Source: Collinsella vaginalis (GTDB taxonomy: Bacteria; Actinomycetota; Coriobacteriia; Coriobacteriales; Coriobacteriaceae). Taken from it: a DNA stretch of 46,005 bases. Both the position numbers and the translations under genes were made by a program. The stretch spans positions 396,717 to 442,721 of the forward strand of contig NZ_LT838844.1 in the NCBI RefSeq assembly GCF_900176655.1, written 5' to 3'. Shown in pieces: positions 7,467 through 16,663 of this stretch. The notes below the pieces were generated by a model. That model had not been told where the DNA came from. It saw nothing but the letters and a program-made list of their open reading frames with translations, and did no database searches. The stretch's first letter is position 1. Each line of letters begins with the position of its first letter.

Positions 7467-9472
7467 GTGCTGCACGCATCGGAGCATCGCGCTCTCTTGC
7501 TCATTCAGCATGTCGATGAACATCCCTGTCAAACCGAGAGCGAGCTCGCCGAATGGCTCGATGTCGAGCTCGACGCCCTCGGTCCGCTGATCTCCGCCGC
7601 GGAGGCCCTTCTTCCACCCGGCGCGCACCTCGAGCAAGGCCCGACGGGCCTGCGCCTGAAAGCCGATGACCACGACGTCTTCTCCGCATGGCGGCGCGCG
7701 ATGCTGGAGGAGGGCGCGTTTGGCGTGGTGCCCTCAACCCCAAGCGAGCGCGTCTCGTTCCTCTCAGGCGAGCTCCTCGCGCGTTCGACCTGGATCACGA
7801 TAGAGGCCCTCGCCGACCTCATGTTCTGCTCCCGCAGAACCTTCTCCAACAACCTCAAGGCCGTCCAAGACAGGCTGGGCCATTTTGGTCTGGAGCTTGA
7901 GAGGAAACCCCATTACGGCATCAGGATCGCTGGGAATGAGATGGAGCGCCGCATCGCCCTCGGGAGCCTCCTGCTGGATCGCCTGGATCTCCACGATGAT
8001 GAGACGACTCATATCCTCTCGGCAGAAGAGGGTCAAGGCGATCCTGCCGCCGATCCGTACGGCATCGAGCGCATCTCAGCTCTCATAGAGCGCATCACGG
8101 ACCGCATGGGCTTTGCGATCCGCCCCATCGCCTCGCAAAACCTTGTTGTCCATATCGCGGTCGCCGTCGCGCGGCTGAAAAACGGCCATGTGCTGCCCGA
8201 GGACAACCTGGTTGGGTTCGAGGTCGAGGACGCGCATACGCGCGAGGTCGCCCACGCCCTCGCAGATGAGGTCGAGCGCGCGTTCGGCGTGAGCTTCCCC
8301 GCTGTGGAGGTTGACTATATCGCGCTGCACCTGGCGGGGAAAAACGCCAACCTCCCGCCGGTCCAGGGTACGGGCCCCTTGGCCCAGGGCGAGGCGGCGC
8401 TTGATGTGTCGGCGAACGCGGTGGCCCAGCGGATGGTCGACGTCATCTACCGGAGCTTCCATATCGATCTGCGCAGCGACCGGGTTCTGCGCCATAACCT
8501 CGCACGGCATATCGGACCGCTGTGCGTGCGCCTGAAATACCACATGAATCTCGAGAACCCCCTGCTGGAGGACGTGAAGAGCAGATACCCCTCGCGTTCT
8601 CCATCGCCCGCGAAGGAGCGCGCGTCCTATCGGATGAGCTTTCCTGCAAGGTGAGCGATGACGAGGTGGGATACCTGGCCCTCTCGTTCGCGTTGGCGCT
8701 CGAACAGCAGAGGAAGCGCGGTCGGCGGGCGAAGAGCGTGCTCATCGTCTGCGCCTCGGGCTTGGGCAGCGCTCAGCTTCTCGCCATGCGCTGCCGGGAG
8801 CAGCTGGGGGATTACCTGGGGGCCATCGGGACCTGTGACGTCGCCCAGCTTTCCCGCGTGGACTTCTCGGATATCGACTGCGTGTTCGCCACGGTCCCCA
8901 TCAGCTCTGCGCTTCCCGTTCCCGTGTACGAGGTGAGCCTGTTCTTTGAGGAGGGGGACGCGGCCAACCTGAGACGCGTTCTTGAGACGGCAGATCAGGA
9001 TACGGCAGAGCTCGAGCGGTATTTCGACAGGAGGCTGTTCTTCGCGCACATCGATGTCGAAAGCCGCGACGAGGTTCTCGACGTCCTGTGCGAGCGCGCC
9101 TGTAAGGTTCTCGATATCACCTCTGACCTGCGCGCGTCCGTTGCCGCGCGCGAGGAGGTCGCCTCAACGGCGTATGGCAACCGTGTGGCGATGCCCCATC
9201 CCCTGAAGGCCATCTCGAGCACGACGGCCGTGGCCGTGGGCCTGCTCGAGCGCCCCATCCGCTGGGGGTCGAAAGACGTCCAAGTCGTCTTCCTCGTCCT
9301 GGTCTCCCAGTCGACCGACGAGGACCTCAAGCCGTTTTACGAGGCGATGCTCAGCTTTTCCACATCGCGCGAGGACGTGGACGCGCTTCTCGCTGATCGA
9401 AGCTATGAGCAGCTTATAGCCCGTATTCGCCCTACGGCGCCGCATGACGGGAGAGGGGGCGGAAGGATCTAG
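7467..9472 (+). pseudogene. LicR-type PTS-controlled transcriptional regulator, frameshifted
   Basis: Two frames together encode one protein of about 668 residues. It has an N-terminal helix-turn-helix region (to about 150), two PTS regulation domains (about 185-405, with conserved His in VVHIAV, IALHLAG and RHIGPL), a GatB-like EIIB domain with IVCASGLGSAQ, and an EIIA-2 domain with the phospho-acceptor pattern AMPHP. The first frame ends at 8654 and the second resumes from about 8592. At 8588-8591 a run of four C lacks one C; restoring it gives NPLLEDVKSRYPLAFSIA, the usual PRD2 sequence. GTG 7467 is set by GGAGGT 6 bases upstream. It should activate the PTS operon that follows when the sugar is transported. 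Decay and a homopolymer error cannot be separated here. Confidence 0.85.
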
Positions 9473-9522
9473 ACGGAACGGGCGCGTTCTATTCATTCCG
9501 GCATGTTGAAAGGAAGGCATCC

Positions 9523-9831
9523 ATGACAGACGAAGAAGTGGTCTCGCATCTCATCGTCCCCACCGGACTCGCTCGCAGCTCGGCGATCCAGGCGATCGCG
9601 GCGGCGCGTGCGGGCAGGTTCGATGAGGCCGCAGAGAAGCTCAAGGCGGGCGATGACGCGATCAATGAGGCCCATGAGCACCAGAGTGATGAGATCAGGG
9701 CGATGCTGAACGGCGCAGACTCCGGGCCGGTCTCACTCATTATGGTTCACGGTCAAGACCATGTGATGAACGCCATCACCACGCTTGACCTCGCGCGTCA
9801 GATCGTCGCCCTGATTCAAGACGGTAAATAA
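9523..9831 (+). CDS. PTS lactose/cellobiose-type EIIA subunit
   Basis: This 102-residue cytoplasmic phosphocarrier passes phosphate from HPr to the EIIB encoded next. It is an all-helical PTS_IIA protein of the Lac/Cel type with the active-site region IMVHGQDHVMNA; the first His (residue 76) is the expected phosphorylated one. Length is normal for the family. It starts 50 bases after the regulator gene, with GAAAGGAAG before the ATG, and begins a run of four closely spaced genes. Confidence 0.92.
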   Translation: MTDEEVVSHLIVPTGLARSSAIQAIAAARAGRFDEAAEKLKAGDDAINEAHEHQSDEIRAMLNGADSGPVSLIMVHGQDHVMNAITTLDLARQIVALIQDGK

Positions 9832-9878
9832 GGGATTCAGGCGCCGAGGCGTGCCAAACGGACAGTAAGGAGAGCGAT

Positions 9879-10199
9879 ATGAAAAAGATCTACCTGTTCT
9901 GCAGCGCTGGCATGTCGACCAGCATGCTCGCGAAGAACATGCAGAAGGTGGCGGACGAGCACAGCCTTCCCGCGCGCATCGAGGCGTTCTCCTCGGGCAA
10001 GGTGGCCGACCTTGTGGAGCGCGACGAGCCGGACTGCCTGCTCCTCGGGCCCCAGGTCAGCTTCCTGTTCGACGAGGTGAACGAGAAGTTCGGCGACCGG
10101 ATCCCGGTGGGGGTGATCGACGCCAACGATTACGGGAGCTTGGATGGTGAGCGCGTGCTCAAATACGCGGTCCTGCTCATGAAAACGCACGCGGCATAG
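9879..10199 (+). CDS. PTS lactose/cellobiose-type EIIB subunit
   Basis: This 106-residue EIIB carries the N-terminal phosphocysteine loop LFCSAGMSTS with Cys at residue 8, followed by the Rossmann-like EIIB-Lac/Cel fold (LLLGPQVSF, VGVIDANDYG). It receives phosphate from the EIIA and gives it to the sugar bound by the EIIC encoded 14 bases downstream. A clear AAGGAG precedes the ATG. Length fits cellobiose/chitobiose-type EIIB proteins. Confidence 0.93.
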   Translation: MKKIYLFCSAGMSTSMLAKNMQKVADEHSLPARIEAFSSGKVADLVERDEPDCLLLGPQVSFLFDEVNEKFGDRIPVGVIDANDYGSLDGERVLKYAVLLMKTHAA

Positions 10200-10213
10200 G
10201 AAAGGGGAAGGAA

Positions 10214-11605
10214 ATGGCAAACGTGGATTCCGGCTTCATGGGCGTGCTCGAGAAGCGCCTCATGCCCTTGGCGGAGATGGTCGGAAAGAACAAGTACCTG
10301 CTCACACTCAGAGATACCTTCGCGGCGATCATGCCGCTGCTCATCGTTGGCTCGATGTTCACGCTGATCGGCAGCTTCCCGATCCAAGCATGGACGGAGT
10401 TCCTCGCCAACACGACCATCGGCGCCGAGACGCTCGCGTCGCTGATCTCGGTCCCCGCCATGTGCACGGTCTCGATGATGGCGCTGTTCGTCGCCTTCCT
10501 CATGGGATACAACTTCGCGGAGCATGAGAAGCTGGATGACCGCCTGGCGGCCGGCATCGTCTCGCTCCTCGCGTGGCTGCTCCTGCTTCCGCTGTACACC
10601 GAGTTCACTCCCGAGGGTGCGACGGAGGCCTTCAAGGTTGCGAGCATGCCGCTGGGGTGGATCGGCTCGAAGGGCGTGTTCGTCGCGATCGTGTCGGGCT
10701 TCCTGTCCGTGAAGGTCTACGGCGCCCTGGTGCACAAGAACCTGATGATCAAGATGCCCGAGGGCGTTCCGCCAACCGTCTCGCGCGCGTTCTCCGCGCT
10801 GATCCCGATGAGCGTCACCGTGGTGTGCGTGTGGATCGTCCGCGTGCTCTTCACCATGACGCCCTGGGGCGACCTCTTCACCTTCCTGTACTCGTTCCTC
10901 CAGATCCCCCTGCAGAATCTCGGCGGCACGGTCTTCGCCCAGGCGTTCGTGTACCTCTTCGCCCACATCCTCTGGTTCTTCGGCATCCACGGGACGAATA
11001 TCACCGACTCGGTCTACCAGCCGATCCTGCTCACGCTCTCCGCGCAGAACCAGGAGGCCATCGCCGCCGGGCTCGCGGCGCCCAACATCATCAACGCCCA
11101 GTTCCAGTCCCTGTTCGCCACGCTGGGCGGCGGCGGGTCGACGCTCTCGCTGCTCGTGGCGATGCTGTTCTTCTGCAGGTCCGACCGCATCCAGAAGCTG
11201 GCGAAGCTGTCGATCGGCCCCGGCATCTTCAACATCAACGAGCCGATCATCTTCGGCCTGCCTATCGTGCTGAACCCGGTGCTGCTCGTCCCCTTCATCC
11301 TCGTGCCGCTGTTCAACATCGTCACCACGTACGGGGTCATGGCGATAGGCCTGGTGCCGATCACAAACGGGGTGCTCGTGCCCTGGACGACGCCGGCCAT
11401 CATCTCGGGCTTCTTGGTGAGCGGCTGGCAGGGCGCGGTCTGGCAGGCGGTTCTGCTCGTATGCGGCGTCCTGATCTACCTGCCCTTCATCAAGACCCTG
11501 GATCGGAAGTACCTCGCCGATCAGGAGCTCGCGAAGCTCGAGGAGTCGGGTACCTCCTCCGCGATCGACGAGATTGACCTGGACAACATCGACTTCGATT
11601 TTTAG
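10214..11605 (+). CDS. PTS lactose/cellobiose-type EIIC permease
   Basis: The 463-residue integral membrane protein has about ten hydrophobic segments and matches the EIIC-Lac/Cel family: KNKYLLTLRDTFAAIMPL near the start, HILWFFGIHGTN with the conserved His/Gly loop in the middle, and FNINEPIIFGLPIVLNP with the conserved Asn-Glu-Pro later. It forms the translocation channel for a beta-linked disaccharide or related sugar, phosphorylated during uptake by the EIIB. The substrate cannot be read from sequence; the neighbouring MupG-like gene hints at a MurNAc-containing sugar. GGGGAAGG precedes the ATG. Confidence 0.92.
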   Translation: MANVDSGFMGVLEKRLMPLAEMVGKNKYLLTLRDTFAAIMPLLIVGSMFTLIGSFPIQAWTEFLANTTIGAETLASLISVPAMCTVSMMALFVAFLMGYNFAEHEKLDDRLAAGIVSLLAWLLLLPLYTEFTPEGATEAFKVASMPLGWIGSKGVFVAIVSGFLSVKVYGALVHKNLMIKMPEGVPPTVSRAFSALIPMSVTVVCVWIVRVLFTMTPWGDLFTFLYSFLQIPLQNLGGTVFAQAFVYLFAHILWFFGIHGTNITDSVYQPILLTLSAQNQEAIAAGLAAPNIINAQFQSLFATLGGGGSTLSLLVAMLFFCRSDRIQKLAKLSIGPGIFNINEPIIFGLPIVLNPVLLVPFILVPLFNIVTTYGVMAIGLVPITNGVLVPWTTPAIISGFLVSGWQGAVWQAVLLVCGVLIYLPFIKTLDRKYLADQELAKLEESGTSSAIDEIDLDNIDFDF

Positions 11606-11615
11606 GAGATGGGAT

Positions 11616-12710
11616 ATGAAGCGGCGACTTGGCGTTTCGGTCTACCCCGAGCACTCCACGCCTGAGCGTGATCGCGATTACCTGGAGCGCGCTGCCCGGT
11701 TGGGGTTCAGCAGGGTCTTCACCTGCCTGCTTTCAGTCAAGGGGAGCGCGGAGAAAACGATCGAGGAGTTCACGGCCTTCATTCGGATGGCCCACGAGTT
11801 GGGCTTCGAGGTTGCGGTCGATACGAATGAGGATGTGTTCAGGCGCCTCGGCGCGACTCCGGAGGGTATCGGCCCCTTTGCCAAGATGGGCGTGGACATC
11901 ATCAGGTTGGACGGTCACTTTGGCGACCACGGCGACATCATGCTGACCAGAAATGCGGCCGGCATCGCGATCGAGTTCAACGCGAGCAGCAACCTGCCCC
12001 TCGACGTGCTGATAGAACGCGGTGCGGACCCCCGGAACATGGTGGTCTGCCATAACTTCTATCCTGAGCCGTACACGGGCCTCTCGGAGGAGACCTTCCA
12101 GGTGCTTTCCCGGAAGTACCGTGGGATGGGCTTGCCGATCGCGGCGTTCGTCACCAGCCGGGTGCACGGGGCGTTTGGGCCGTGGCCCGTGTTCGCCGGC
12201 CTCCCCACCTGCGAGGATGATCGCCGGCGTCCCATTGGGCTGCAGGCGCGCCACCTGGTTGCCTCGGGTCTGGTGGACGACATCTTGATCGGCAACTGCG
12301 AGGCGTCCGATGAGGAGCTCAAGGAGCTCTCCGAGGTCGACCGCTCGCGCGTGACCCTGTCGATCGAGCTCGAGCCCGGTGTGGGCGAGGAGGAGAGGCA
12401 GATCGTGTGGGGCTACCAGCATGTGACGCGGGGCGATGCCTCCGCATACATGCTCCGCTCCTCGTGGCCGCGCATTGATTACCGCGGGACGTCGATTCAG
12501 CCGCGTGACGCGGGCTGCGGGACCTTCACCCGCGGTGACGTGCTCGTGGTGAACGACAACATGCAACACTACCGCGGTGAGCTCGAGGTCGCCCTCAAGG
12601 AGATGCCCGACGACGGCACGCGCAACCTCGTCGGCCGCATCCCGGAGGACGAGCTGTTCTTGCTCGACTACGTGAAGCCCGAGCACCCCTTTGGGTTCAT
12701 CAACTGCTAG
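11616..12710 (+). CDS. MupG-family (DUF871) 6-phospho-N-acetylmuramidase-like protein
   Basis: The 364-residue protein matches the DUF871/MupG family, a TIM-barrel followed by a small cyclophilin-like domain (from about residue 240). Characterised MupG cleaves MurNAc-6-phosphate-GlcNAc formed during PTS uptake in cell-wall recycling. Recognisable parts are LGVSVYPEHST at the N-terminus, IIRLDGHFG, IEFNASSN, VVCHNFYPEPYTGLS and, near the C-terminus, GDVLVVNDN and GRIPEDELFLLDYV. ATG 11616 has AGGAG 8 bases before it and lies 10 bases after the EIIC stop, so it is the last gene of the PTS operon. It should act on the phosphorylated disaccharide delivered by that PTS. Activity on other 6-phospho-glycosides is possible. 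Confidence 0.85.
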   Translation: MKRRLGVSVYPEHSTPERDRDYLERAARLGFSRVFTCLLSVKGSAEKTIEEFTAFIRMAHELGFEVAVDTNEDVFRRLGATPEGIGPFAKMGVDIIRLDGHFGDHGDIMLTRNAAGIAIEFNASSNLPLDVLIERGADPRNMVVCHNFYPEPYTGLSEETFQVLSRKYRGMGLPIAAFVTSRVHGAFGPWPVFAGLPTCEDDRRRPIGLQARHLVASGLVDDILIGNCEASDEELKELSEVDRSRVTLSIELEPGVGEEERQIVWGYQHVTRGDASAYMLRSSWPRIDYRGTSIQPRDAGCGTFTRGDVLVVNDNMQHYRGELEVALKEMPDDGTRNLVGRIPEDELFLLDYVKPEHPFGFINC

Positions 12711-12742
12711 CGAGCTCATCAGTCGATAACGCATGTCAGATG

Positions 12743-12775
12743 GGGGCGGCGTCCGTGCAGGGCGCCGCCCCTTTT
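12743..12775 (+). terminator. Rho-independent terminator of the PTS-mupG operon
   Basis: GGGGCGGCG at 12743-12751 pairs with CGCCGCCCC at 12763-12771 (nine pairs, 11-base loop), followed by TTTT. It lies 32 bases after the mupG-like stop. Confidence 0.85.
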
Positions 12776-12869
12776 GCATTCGGCTGGCTCGCCATCCTGG
12801 TATGAGCGGCTCAACTTGGCGGCCATCTGCCCGGATGCGCCCATGGCGTCCCTGCCCTTGCTCTTGCGC

Positions 12870-12891
12870 TAGAATGGCAGGTTGCAACCTG
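12870..12891 (+). promoter_or_regulatory. Possible metG -10 box and overlapping palindrome
   Basis: TAGAAT at 12870-12875 is a plausible -10 box; no good -35 box is seen. Three bases on, CAGGTTGCAACCTG at 12878-12891 is a perfect 14-base palindrome between the presumed start site and the metG ribosome binding site (AAGGAGG). A regulator site or leader hairpin is possible; this is inference. Confidence 0.4.
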
Positions 12892-12913
12892 AACCTGCAA
12901 GGAGGACTGCCCC

Positions 12914-14512
12914 ATGGCCGAGAAGCCGTCCTATTACATCACCACGCCGATCTACTACGTTAACGCCGCACCGCACCTGGGCACCGCGTACTCCACCATC
13001 ATGGCCGACGTGCAGGCGCGCTTCCGCCGCTCGATGGGGTATGACGTCCGCTTTCTCACCGGCATGGACGAGCACGGCCAGAAGGTCGCCGAGGCCGCGG
13101 CCGCGCACGGCATGACCCCGCAGGAGTGGTGCGACTCCCAGGCCCCGCTCTTCCAGGACCTCTGGGCCGAGCTCGAGATCTCCAACGACGACTTCATCCG
13201 CACCACTGAGGATCGCCAGCGCGCGGCCGTCCAGTACCTCTGGGAGCGGATGCGCGAGTCGGGCTACCTCTACAAGGGGAGCTACGACGGCTGGTACTGC
13301 GTGCCCGACGAGACCTTCTTCACCGACACGCAGGTCGCGAAGGCGAACGAGGGCCATGAGGGTGATCCCCTCTGCCCCGATTGCCACCGCCCGCTCGAAC
13401 GTATCAAGGAGGAGAGCTGGTTCTTCAAGCTCTCGGCCTTTCAGGACCGCCTGCTCGCCCTCTACGACGAGCACCCCGAGTTCGTCCAGCCGAGTTTCCG
13501 CATGAACGAGGTGCGGAGCTTCGTCGCCGGCGGCCTCAACGACCTCTCGGTCTCGCGCAACACCTTCGACTGGGGCATCCCCGTGCCCTTCGACGAGGGG
13601 CACGTCACCTACGTCTGGTTCGACGCCCTGCTGAACTACATGACCGCCGTCGGCTACGGCGTCGAAACACCCGAGGCCCAGGCCGAGCTCGCCCGCCGCT
13701 GGCCCGCCCAGGCGCATATCGTCGGCAAGGACATCATCCGCTTCCACTGCGTGATCTGGCCCGCCATGCTCATGGCCATCGGCGAGGCCCTGCCGGAGCA
13801 CGTCTTCGCGCACGGCTTCCTCATGGTGCGAAACGAGGAGACCGGCCAGGGCGAGAAGATGTCGAAGAGCCGCGGCAACGCGATCGCGCCGCGCGAGGTC
13901 ATCGACCTGCTCGGTGTTGAGGGCTACCGCTATTACTTCATGACCGACGTGGTGCCCGGCAGCGACGGGGCCATCTCATTCGCCCGCATGCGCCAGGTCT
14001 ACAACGCCGACCTTGCGAACAGCTGGGGGAATCTCATCTCGCGCTCGCTCAACATGAGCGCGAAGTACTTCGACGGCGCCGCGCCGGCGCGCCCGGATGA
14101 TCTCGCCGCGTTCGCGAACCCGCTGGCCGAGATAGCCGAGGGGCTTGTGGATCGCTACGCCGAGAAGATGGGGGCCTTCGCCTTCGGTGAGGCCGCCGCC
14201 GCGGCCATGGAGCTCATCCACACCGCCAACCACTACATCGAGGACGCCGAGCCGTGGTCCCTCGCGAAGGACCCCGCCCGCGCCGATGAGCTCGCGTTCG
14301 TCATCTACAACCTGCTTGAGGCCATTCGCATCTCGGCCCATCTGCTCGCCCCCTTCATGCCTGCCACCTCGGCCGAGGCCCTGCGCCGCATCTCCTGCGC
14401 CGACGAGGCGGGGGCGGATGATCTCGCCGCCGTCTGCACCTGGGGCGGGCTTGTTGGCGGCATGCCGGTGGAGAAGGGCGAGGCGCTGTTCCCCCGTATC
14501 GCGGAGGAGTAG
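12914..14512 (+). CDS. metG: Methionyl-tRNA synthetase
   Basis: MetRS charges tRNA-Met with methionine in the cytoplasm. The class I signatures are HLGT at residues 21-24 (HIGH motif) and KMSKS at 315-319, with the MetRS entry TTPIYYVNAAPHLG and FLTGMDEHGQK. A CPDC pair at about residues 155-158 marks the single-knob type. The anticodon-binding helical domain follows KMSKS. At 532 residues it ends without the C-terminal tRNA-binding (Trbp111-like) domain found in longer enzymes. AAGGAGG lies 9 bases upstream of the ATG. rsmA follows 9 bases after the stop and probably shares the transcript. Confidence 0.97.
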   Translation: MAEKPSYYITTPIYYVNAAPHLGTAYSTIMADVQARFRRSMGYDVRFLTGMDEHGQKVAEAAAAHGMTPQEWCDSQAPLFQDLWAELEISNDDFIRTTEDRQRAAVQYLWERMRESGYLYKGSYDGWYCVPDETFFTDTQVAKANEGHEGDPLCPDCHRPLERIKEESWFFKLSAFQDRLLALYDEHPEFVQPSFRMNEVRSFVAGGLNDLSVSRNTFDWGIPVPFDEGHVTYVWFDALLNYMTAVGYGVETPEAQAELARRWPAQAHIVGKDIIRFHCVIWPAMLMAIGEALPEHVFAHGFLMVRNEETGQGEKMSKSRGNAIAPREVIDLLGVEGYRYYFMTDVVPGSDGAISFARMRQVYNADLANSWGNLISRSLNMSAKYFDGAAPARPDDLAAFANPLAEIAEGLVDRYAEKMGAFAFGEAAAAAMELIHTANHYIEDAEPWSLAKDPARADELAFVIYNLLEAIRISAHLLAPFMPATSAEALRRISCADEAGADDLAAVCTWGGLVGGMPVEKGEALFPRIAEE

Positions 14513-14521
14513 GGAGGCCTT

Positions 14522-15403
14522 GTGACGTCTTCGCCGCTTGCGAGCCCCCGCGCCACGCGTGCCCTGCTCGAGGAGTACGGCCTCGCCACCAAGCACCGCC
14601 TGGGCCAGAACTTCCTCATCGACGGGCATGTGATCGAGCGCATCATGGCGCTCGCGGATCTCTCCGGCGCGGAGCGCGTGCTTGAGGTGGGTCCCGGTAT
14701 CGGCACGCTCACCCTCGCCCTGCTCGAGGAGGCGGCCCACGTCACCTCGCTTGAGATGGACGCCGAGCTCGAGCCCGTGCTCGCTGCCCATGCGAGTGCG
14801 CACCCCACCTTCTCCTACCTCATGGGCGATGCGCTGAAGATTTCCGCGGAGGAGGTTCGGCGCGCCACCGGCGGGGATCCTGATATGCTCGTGGCGAACC
14901 TGCCTTACAACGTGGCGGCGACGATCATCCTCTCCTTCCTCGAGGAGCGGCCGTCGCTTGCTGCCGCGGTGGTCATGGTGCAGAAGGAGGTGGCCGACCG
15001 CATCGCGGCTGTTCCCGGGAGCCGCGCCTACGGAGCCTACACGGCCAAGCTCGCGCTCACAGGACGGGTAACCGGCCGGTTCGAGGTGCCGCCGCGGTGC
15101 TTCATGCCCGCACCGCACGTGGATTCCGCCGTGGTTCGGATCGACCGGCATGTCCCAGGGGAGGGCCCTCTTGAGGCGGGTGGGCCCACGCGCGCCGAGG
15201 TCTCGCGGGTGATCGATGCGGCGTTCACCCAGCGTCGCAAGACCGTGCGGAACTCCATGGCTGCGGCCGGCTTCGACAAGGGTGTGCTCGACGCGGCGTT
15301 TGCCGCTGTGGGGATCGCGCCGACGGTGCGGGGGGAGACGCTTGCGCCGGAGGATTTCGTGCGGCTTGCGGCGGCGTTGCGAGATGAAGGCGCTCTCGGC
15401 TGA
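14522..15403 (+). CDS. rsmA: 16S rRNA (adenine(1518)-N(6)/adenine(1519)-N(6))-dimethyltransferase
   Basis: RsmA (KsgA) dimethylates two adjacent adenines near the 3' end of 16S rRNA late in small-subunit assembly. The 293-residue protein shows KHRLGQNFLID near the N-terminus, the SAM-binding VLEVGPGIGTLT, and the catalytic NLPYNV, then PRCFMPAPHVDSAVV and a C-terminal helical domain with FTQRRKTVRN. GTG 14522 is chosen; GGGAGG lies just upstream and the gap to metG is 9 bases. The metG-rsmA-tatD clustering is common in Gram-positive bacteria. Confidence 0.96.
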   Translation: MTSSPLASPRATRALLEEYGLATKHRLGQNFLIDGHVIERIMALADLSGAERVLEVGPGIGTLTLALLEEAAHVTSLEMDAELEPVLAAHASAHPTFSYLMGDALKISAEEVRRATGGDPDMLVANLPYNVAATIILSFLEERPSLAAAVVMVQKEVADRIAAVPGSRAYGAYTAKLALTGRVTGRFEVPPRCFMPAPHVDSAVVRIDRHVPGEGPLEAGGPTRAEVSRVIDAAFTQRRKTVRNSMAAAGFDKGVLDAAFAAVGIAPTVRGETLAPEDFVRLAAALRDEGALG

Positions 15404-15658
15404 GACGATGAGGCCCGCCCTTGGGAGTGGGCGCGGTTTTAGCTCGTCGGGTTGTCGGCTCGTACTGTTGGCGTAATCAGTGAGTTGCCCGTATCCTTAG
15501 GACCGTGTGCCGCCTGTTAGCCCGGTTGGTTTCGCACACGCCGGGGTCGATCGCCGTCCGGTTCTATCGCCGCTCTCGCCTGGCTATGCGCTCGTTTCTA
15601 CCCGCGCCCTCGGGTCCGCTCGTTTTCCGCTCACACGTAGACGAAAGGTGAGTCATCC

Positions 15659-16663
15659 ATGGAGGCAACCCCGCTCTCGCTCGTCTTCGAGAAGAAGGTC
15701 AAGAAGAAGGTCCGTGTCTACGAGGCTCCGGTGCCGCTGGCCCCCCTTGCCGACACCCACGCCCACCTCACCTGCTTCTGGGAAAAGGATCCGGCCTCGT
15801 GCCTGGCTCGAGCCGCGCTCGTTGGGGTGCGTCAGCTCACCACGATCTACGACCCGATCAGCGATTCCATGGGGCTGGGTGCCTTCCAACGCGATCTGCG
15901 TCGCTGGCTCGACGAGGCGGGAGGCCTCATCGAGGCGAATGCGGGTGCCGCCCTGGGCCAAGCAGGTGATACGCCGGGTCTCACCACGCCGCCGACGGAT
16001 CTTATGGGTCGGGTGCGCTACCTCGTAGGCGTCCATCCGTATGGTGCACCGGCTTACACCGACACGGTTGAGGATGAGATCCGAGCTGCTCTCACGGACG
16101 ACCTTTGTATCGGCATCGGTGAGATCGGACTCGACTACCACGTGGACTTCGAAGACGGGGTCGAACCCGCCCCGCATGATCTGCAGATCGAGGTGTTCTC
16201 CCGGCAACTGGCCATTGCAGTGCGAGAGAATGTTCCCATTGAACTCCATCTGCGGAATGACGCCGGTGATGCGTCGCGCGAGGCCCATGCGGACGCTTTC
16301 CGTGCGTTGGAAGAGGTGGGCGTGCCCGCCGCCGGCTGCGTGCTTCACTGCTTCGGCGAGGACCGCGCGACGATGGAGCGGGCTTGCGCGCTCGGCTGCC
16401 ATATCGCCTATGGCGGCGCGGCGACGTTCAACCGTAATGAGGAGGTGCGCGAGGCCTTCGCGGCGACCCCGCTCGACCGGATTCTGTTTGAGACCGATTG
16501 CCCCTACATGGCGCCGATGCCCCTGCGCGGTGTGGAGTGCGAACCCGCGATGATCGCCTTCACGGCTGACGCCCTCGCCCGAGATCGCGCCGCGCGTACC
16601 GGCGAGGATCCCGTAGCGATCCAGCAGGCCGCCTGGGAGAATGCCGTGCGGCTGCTGGGTTAA
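15659..16663 (+). CDS. TatD family metal-dependent hydrolase
   Basis: The 334-residue protein has the TatD/YcfH order of metal ligands: DTHAHL (about residue 33), GIGEIGLDYH (about 156-165), ELHLRN, VLHCFGE and ETDCPYMAP. These proteins are two-metal TIM-barrel hydrolases with 3'-5' DNase activity in E. coli TatD. It is longer than the usual 255-270 residues because of an N-terminal extension rich in lysine (residues 1-27) and an insert at about 75-115. AAAGG precedes the ATG. The 255 bases before it contain only a weak hairpin (about 15416-15434, CGCCC/GGGCG then TTTT) and no gene. The 3' end is partly duplicated downstream. Confidence 0.88.
   Translation: MEATPLSLVFEKKVKKKVRVYEAPVPLAPLADTHAHLTCFWEKDPASCLARAALVGVRQLTTIYDPISDSMGLGAFQRDLRRWLDEAGGLIEANAGAALGQAGDTPGLTTPPTDLMGRVRYLVGVHPYGAPAYTDTVEDEIRAALTDDLCIGIGEIGLDYHVDFEDGVEPAPHDLQIEVFSRQLAIAVRENVPIELHLRNDAGDASREAHADAFRALEEVGVPAAGCVLHCFGEDRATMERACALGCHIAYGGAATFNRNEEVREAFAATPLDRILFETDCPYMAPMPLRGVECEPAMIAFTADALARDRAARTGEDPVAIQQAAWENAVRLLG

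Noticed and set aside
13976..15151. 391-codon minus-strand frame
   Set aside because: It covers the ends of metG and rsmA in antisense and has no domain.
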